Shown one piece after another: positions 6,624 through 9,721 of a stretch of 9,721 nt of DNA. A program made the position numbers and the translations under genes. A model generated the notes under the pieces. The model saw only the letters and a list, made by a program, of their open reading frames with translations, was not told where the DNA came from and did not search any database. The stretch covers positions 1-9,721 of the forward strand of contig JBOFIR010000080.1 of assembly GCA_051650265.1 (NCBI GenBank), in the 5' to 3' direction. Numbering within the stretch: the first letter of the stretch is position 1; each line of letters starts with the position of its first letter. The stretch is from JBOFEH01 sp051650265. GTDB lineage: Bacteria; Bacillota; Clostridia; Lachnospirales; Cellulosilyticaceae.

Positions 6624-7259
6624 ATGAAATTATTACTTATTGATGATCATGATATTGTTAGAAAAGGGCTTATTAATTTAGTGAGTACCACAGTAATATG
6701 TGATGAGATTTTTGAGGCGTGTAATACTGGGGAGGGGATAAAACTGCTAAGCAGACACCGTCCGGATATTGCAGTAGTTGATATTAATCTCAATGGAGAG
6801 AATGGCATAGACCTTATTGAAGAGGCACGTAGTAGAAAAATAGGAACAAAATTTATTGTATTCACAGGATCAACTAGAAAAGGAGACTTTGAAAGGGCAA
6901 TGGCGTTAGACGTAGAAGGCTATATTTTTAAACACGCGCATGTAGACGATATTCTTTATGCGATTAAATCTGTAATGAGAGGTGGGAGGTTCTATGATGC
7001 TACAATTGCACAAACACAAATCCCCGGAGCAGATGATGCAAGAAGTAAATTGTTAGAATCTTTAACAGAGCGTGAAATAAGGATATTCAAAGAAATAGGA
7101 AGAGGGCTCAGTAACGCACAAATTGCAGAAGAACTTTATATATCTGAGAATACAGTGAAAAAACATATTACGGGGTTATTAGCAAAACTTCAAATGGCTA
7201 GGCGTACAGAAGTTGCCTTGTCTGCAACAAAAGTATGGAGAAGAAAAGACGAATTATAG
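6624..7259 (+). CDS. NarL/FixJ-family response regulator (REC + LuxR-type HTH)
   Basis: This is a DNA-binding two-component regulator of 211 residues. The N-terminal receiver domain (about 1-118) starts with KLLLIDDHD, where Asp7 and Asp8 form the acidic pocket. It continues with DIAVVDINLNGENG, placing the phosphoacceptor at Asp53, then the switch Thr81 (VFTGS) and the conserved Lys103 (IFKHA). The C-terminal LuxR helix-turn-helix (about 146-205) reads LTEREIRIFKEIGRGLSNAQIAEEL and SENTVKKHI, both strongly family-like. ATG 6624 is chosen because GGGGGAG at 6608-6614 is 9 bases upstream and receiver domains usually start with MK.LLIDDH; ATG 6606 in the same frame would add six residues. No histidine kinase lies in the window, so its signal and targets are unknown. 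The surface protein gene 135 bases downstream is a possible target; this is inference. Confidence 0.93.
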   Translation: MKLLLIDDHDIVRKGLINLVSTTVICDEIFEACNTGEGIKLLSRHRPDIAVVDINLNGENGIDLIEEARSRKIGTKFIVFTGSTRKGDFERAMALDVEGYIFKHAHVDDILYAIKSVMRGGRFYDATIAQTQIPGADDARSKLLESLTEREIRIFKEIGRGLSNAQIAEELYISENTVKKHITGLLAKLQMARRTEVALSATKVWRRKDEL

Positions 7260-7266
7260 AGTGATG

Positions 7267-7318
7267 ACAAAAGTACCCTTTATATACTACCTAAGTAGCA
7301 TATAAAGGGTACTTTTGT
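7267..7318 (+). terminator. Long hairpin between regulator and surface protein genes, possible bidirectional terminator
   Basis: Bases 7267-7285 pair perfectly with 7300-7318 (19 bp). After one A-C mismatch, CTAC/GTAG adds four more pairs around the loop CTAA. It begins eight bases after the response regulator stop. The only T-run is four bases inside the right arm (TTTTGTGT), weaker than at the other two terminators. A matching AAAA in the left arm would give TTTT on the minus strand. It may be a terminator with partial read-through or an RNA stability element. Confidence 0.6.
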
Positions 7319-7394
7319 GTGAAGAAAAAAAGGGACTAATGAGATAACATATGAAATAAAGAATAGGAAAAAAATGGTAAAAAGGGGGATTGAG

Positions 7395-9721
7395 GTGCGT
7401 ATCACATCAAATAAAATACTGAGACGATTCACGGCAATTTTACTAACACTTTGTTTGATCCCAACGACATATGGGAGTGGGAACATGTTTGAAAGTATTG
7501 ATACAAATGCAATGGCTATGGGGCAAGAACTCTTAGTACAGCTGAGGGAAATGGGACTTGGGCAGCCGGAGGAAGAGAAACAGCCGGAGGAAGAGAAACA
7601 GCCGGAGGAAGAGAAACAGCCGGAGGAAGAGAAACAGCCGGAGGAAGAGAAACAGCCGGAAGAAGAGAAGCAGCCGGAGGAAGAGAAGCAGCCGGAGGAA
7701 GAGAAACAGCCGGAGGAAGAGAAGCAACCGGAGGAAGAGAAACAGCCGGAGGAAGAGAAGCAACCGGAGGAAGAGAAGCAGCCGATCATCACAACACCAG
7801 GTAATATTGTTGTAAAGCCTATAGTACCACAGTATACCAGGGAAGATTTGATAGCATATGTTCAAAGTTTATATATAGAACAACTTCTATCTTTAGATGA
7901 AACAGATATGACGGATGAAGAGGACACAGATTTATATGGCATGTTAGCTGATTGGCAGCTCACTGCACTTGATGAATTACTCAATCCTTATTATGAATAC
8001 CTTATGCCAGGACCGTTGCTACCACCAGTAATGAGTGGGGATTCTGAGCAGTCTATGTTGAGTTACTTTGAAGGCTCAATGTTGCTTAGTAATGGGATTG
8101 TAGATGAGGAAAGAAAAAAAGAAGGCTTAGAACTGAATAAATCTGCTGTATGGGATGAGCATAAAAAAAAGGCAACAATTACCTTAGAGGCCTATACAAC
8201 AGGAAAAGTTGTTTCTGAAACAAAAGCAATTCCTGCGGATATTGTGTTGGTACTAGATCAGTCAGGGAGTATGAGTGATTATATAAATAATACACAATAT
8301 AAAGATATAAGATTAGGAGACTTAGATACTAAAAAAACGTATTATTGGAAGAATCCTGAAGATGGGAAAATTTATGAAATTAAATATACTAAGAGATTCT
8401 GGGAAACAAATGAAAGATGGATGTATTATTCTGGAAATTTTAAGTACGATATACCAGAAAATAACAATTTAGATACAATCATTACCATTCGTATACAATC
8501 ACAGCAACAAAAGAAAATCGATGCTTTAAAAGCTACTGCAACAAGTTTTATTAATAAAGTAAATGAGCAGACCAATAATGGAGAAGTGGATCATAGAATT
8601 GCAATAGTGGGGTTTGCAAGAGGTGAGAAAAAAGATGGGAGTAGTTACTATAATACAGAGCTTTTTATTGGTAGTGAGCAATATATATATAACGGAGCTC
8701 AAATAAAGGATAAGTATAAAGAAGCTTTTCAAACTGTAGGTGATTCTAGTAGTACATTGCAGGCGTCAATCAAAAAATTAGATGCAGAAGGGGCAACAAG
8801 AGCTGATCTAGGAATGGAAATGGCAGTGGAAGTGTTTGCAAATGATCCTAAAAAGGGTGCAATGGAAAAAAGAAATAAAGTTGTAATTATGTTTACAGAT
8901 GGGGTACCTACCAGTTCAAGTGAATTTAGTAAAGAAGTTGCGAGTGATGCGGTTAATCAAGCAAAAATACTTAAGGAACAGTATGGCGCAACCGTATATA
9001 CTGTCGGGATTCTTGAAAATGCTAACTCAGGTGATACTGAAGGGGACACTAATCGCTATATGAATGGTGTTTCCTCAAATTATCCTAAGGCATATGGAGA
9101 TGATAAAAATAATATCGTCTTAGGTTCAAGGGTAGATGCTGATAAGCATTATTACTTAGCTGTAAATGAGGAGAATGGACTGGATAATATTTTTGAGTCT
9201 ATAGCAAATGAAGTTGGGAAACCAACAATTGAGTTAGATGAAACGACAATTATTCGTGATATTGTATCAGAGTATTTTAAAACACCTGAGGATATTAAGA
9301 GTGTTAAAGTATACACTCAAGAGTTTGAAGGTGGAACAAGTAGCAGTCCTATATGGAGAAATGAATTAGTACCCCTAAATAATCCTAAAGTAGAAATAAA
9401 GGATTCGAGTATTTATGTATCTGGATTCAATTTTAATGAAAATTATATTACAGGAACAGCGAATCAGGGGAAAAAGTTAGTTATTCAATTTGAAGTAGAG
9501 CCTATAGATGGATTTATTGGTGGGAATCAAGTACCTACAAATGGTAATGATACAGGCGTTTATTTAGAGAAAGAGCTTGTAGCCCATTTTCCAAGACCAG
9601 TAGTAGATATTGGATTAAACTATGATTTTATACCAAATCATCAAAGTATCTATATTACAAATAGGTTAGAAACACCAGAGCAATTTATTCATAATAATGA
9701 TGAACTGAAGTATCTACAAGG
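7395..9721 (+). CDS. Secreted VWA-domain surface protein with QPEEEK repeats (3' end outside window)
   Basis: This is a probable cell-surface adhesin or pilus-tip-like protein, open for 775 codons to the window edge. GTG 7395 is preferred because AAAGGGGG (7381-7388) is 6 bases upstream; ATG 7374, in frame with AGGA at 7365-7368, is an alternative adding seven residues. A signal peptide covers about 1-27 (NKILRRF, then a hydrophobic run ending IPTTYG). Twelve QPEEEK repeats span 57-128. A VWA domain spans about 282-607, with MIDAS residues DQSGS (288-292), Thr468 (GATRAD) and Asp502 (FTDG). About 77 aromatic-rich residues (296-372) are inserted just after the MIDAS loop. The following segment (608-775) is beta-strand-like, with SGFNFNENYITG and GFIGGNQVPTN, resembling the region after VWA in Gram-positive surface proteins. 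A sortase motif or anchor, if any, lies beyond the window. Metal-dependent ligand binding is inferred from the MIDAS. Confidence 0.88.
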   Translation, partial: MRITSNKILRRFTAILLTLCLIPTTYGSGNMFESIDTNAMAMGQELLVQLREMGLGQPEEEKQPEEEKQPEEEKQPEEEKQPEEEKQPEEEKQPEEEKQPEEEKQPEEEKQPEEEKQPEEEKQPEEEKQPIITTPGNIVVKPIVPQYTREDLIAYVQSLYIEQLLSLDETDMTDEEDTDLYGMLADWQLTALDELLNPYYEYLMPGPLLPPVMSGDSEQSMLSYFEGSMLLSNGIVDEERKKEGLELNKSAVWDEHKKKATITLEAYTTGKVVSETKAIPADIVLVLDQSGSMSDYINNTQYKDIRLGDLDTKKTYYWKNPEDGKIYEIKYTKRFWETNERWMYYSGNFKYDIPENNNLDTIITIRIQSQQQKKIDALKATATSFINKVNEQTNNGEVDHRIAIVGFARGEKKDGSSYYNTELFIGSEQYIYNGAQIKDKYKEAFQTVGDSSSTLQASIKKLDAEGATRADLGMEMAVEVFANDPKKGAMEKRNKVVIMFTDGVPTSSSEFSKEVASDAVNQAKILKEQYGATVYTVGILENANSGDTEGDTNRYMNGVSSNYPKAYGDDKNNIVLGSRVDADKHYYLAVNEENGLDNIFESIANEVGKPTIELDETTIIRDIVSEYFKTPEDIKSVKVYTQEFEGGTSSSPIWRNELVPLNNPKVEIKDSSIYVSGFNFNENYITGTANQGKKLVIQFEVEPIDGFIGGNQVPTNGNDTGVYLEKELVAHFPRPVVDIGLNYDFIPNHQSIYITNRLETPEQFIHNNDELKYLQ
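7563..7778 (+). repeat. Twelve tandem 18-bp repeats encoding QPEEEK
   Basis: The unit CAGCCGGAGGAAGAGAAA occurs twelve times in frame, followed by a partial CAGCCG at 7779-7784. Units 1-5 are identical. Units 6-12 differ only at silent third positions (GAG/GAA, AAA/AAG, CAG/CAA), so the peptide is invariant. The product is a rigid, acidic, proline-spaced stalk between the signal peptide and the VWA region. Because the unit has no stop in several frames, it also opens long spurious reading frames on both strands. Confidence 0.97.

Noticed and set aside
7563..7784. CRISPR-like array
   Set aside because: The units are directly adjacent with no spacers and keep a codon frame; this is a coding tandem repeat.
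7280..7865. Long reading frames on the minus strand and a second + strand frame across the repeat array (poly-SSGCF, poly-FLRL and poly-RRKRN products)
   Set aside because: They arise because the 18-bp unit lacks stops in these frames. The real frame has a signal peptide, a VWA domain and continues far beyond the repeats.

Overview
The window looks like chromosomal DNA from a low-GC Firmicute, probably a clostridial or Lachnospiraceae-like anaerobe. Support for this is the AT-rich composition, strong GGAGG-type ribosome binding sites, TATAAT-type promoters, intrinsic terminators with T-runs, lipobox lipoproteins and a purine-type riboswitch. The genus cannot be fixed from the sequence alone. 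All recognised genes lie on the + strand.

Layout. Bases 2-358 are the 3' end of a DUF4349 membrane protein gene, closed by a clean terminator (368-398). A sigma-A-type promoter (438-466) then drives a leader that holds a purine-riboswitch-like aptamer (515-583), an antiterminator (580-599) and a terminator (596-623). The leader controls a five-gene operon (649-6435). It encodes two tandem paralogous BMP-family lipoproteins, a double-domain ABC ATPase and two BPD_transp_2 permeases, ending at a terminator at 6441-6470. This is a complete importer of the purine nucleoside/base type (relatives: B. subtilis NupNOPQ, spirochaete PnrA/Bmp). The aptamer and its platform read as an OFF switch: purine binding holds P1 closed, frees the terminator and shuts down purine uptake.

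Further on, an extended -10 promoter (6513-6521) precedes a NarL/FixJ-type response regulator (6624-7259) with no histidine kinase in the window. A very long hairpin (7267-7318) separates it from a large secreted protein that runs off the right edge (7395-9721). That protein has a signal peptide, twelve tandem QPEEEK hexapeptides, and a von Willebrand factor A domain with an intact MIDAS and an aromatic-rich insert. A beta-rich region follows, of the kind found in surface adhesins or pilus-tip proteins.

Most notable points. (1) The aptamer keeps nearly all purine-riboswitch core positions, but its J3/1 strand is two bases longer and lacks the usual A73. (2) The two binding proteins align over 368 residues without a gap and are about 70% identical after the signal region, suggesting duplication with possible ligand divergence behind one membrane channel. 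(3) The surface protein carries a codon-level record of recent repeat expansion. I found no convincing wholly new system; the riboswitch variant is the best lead.
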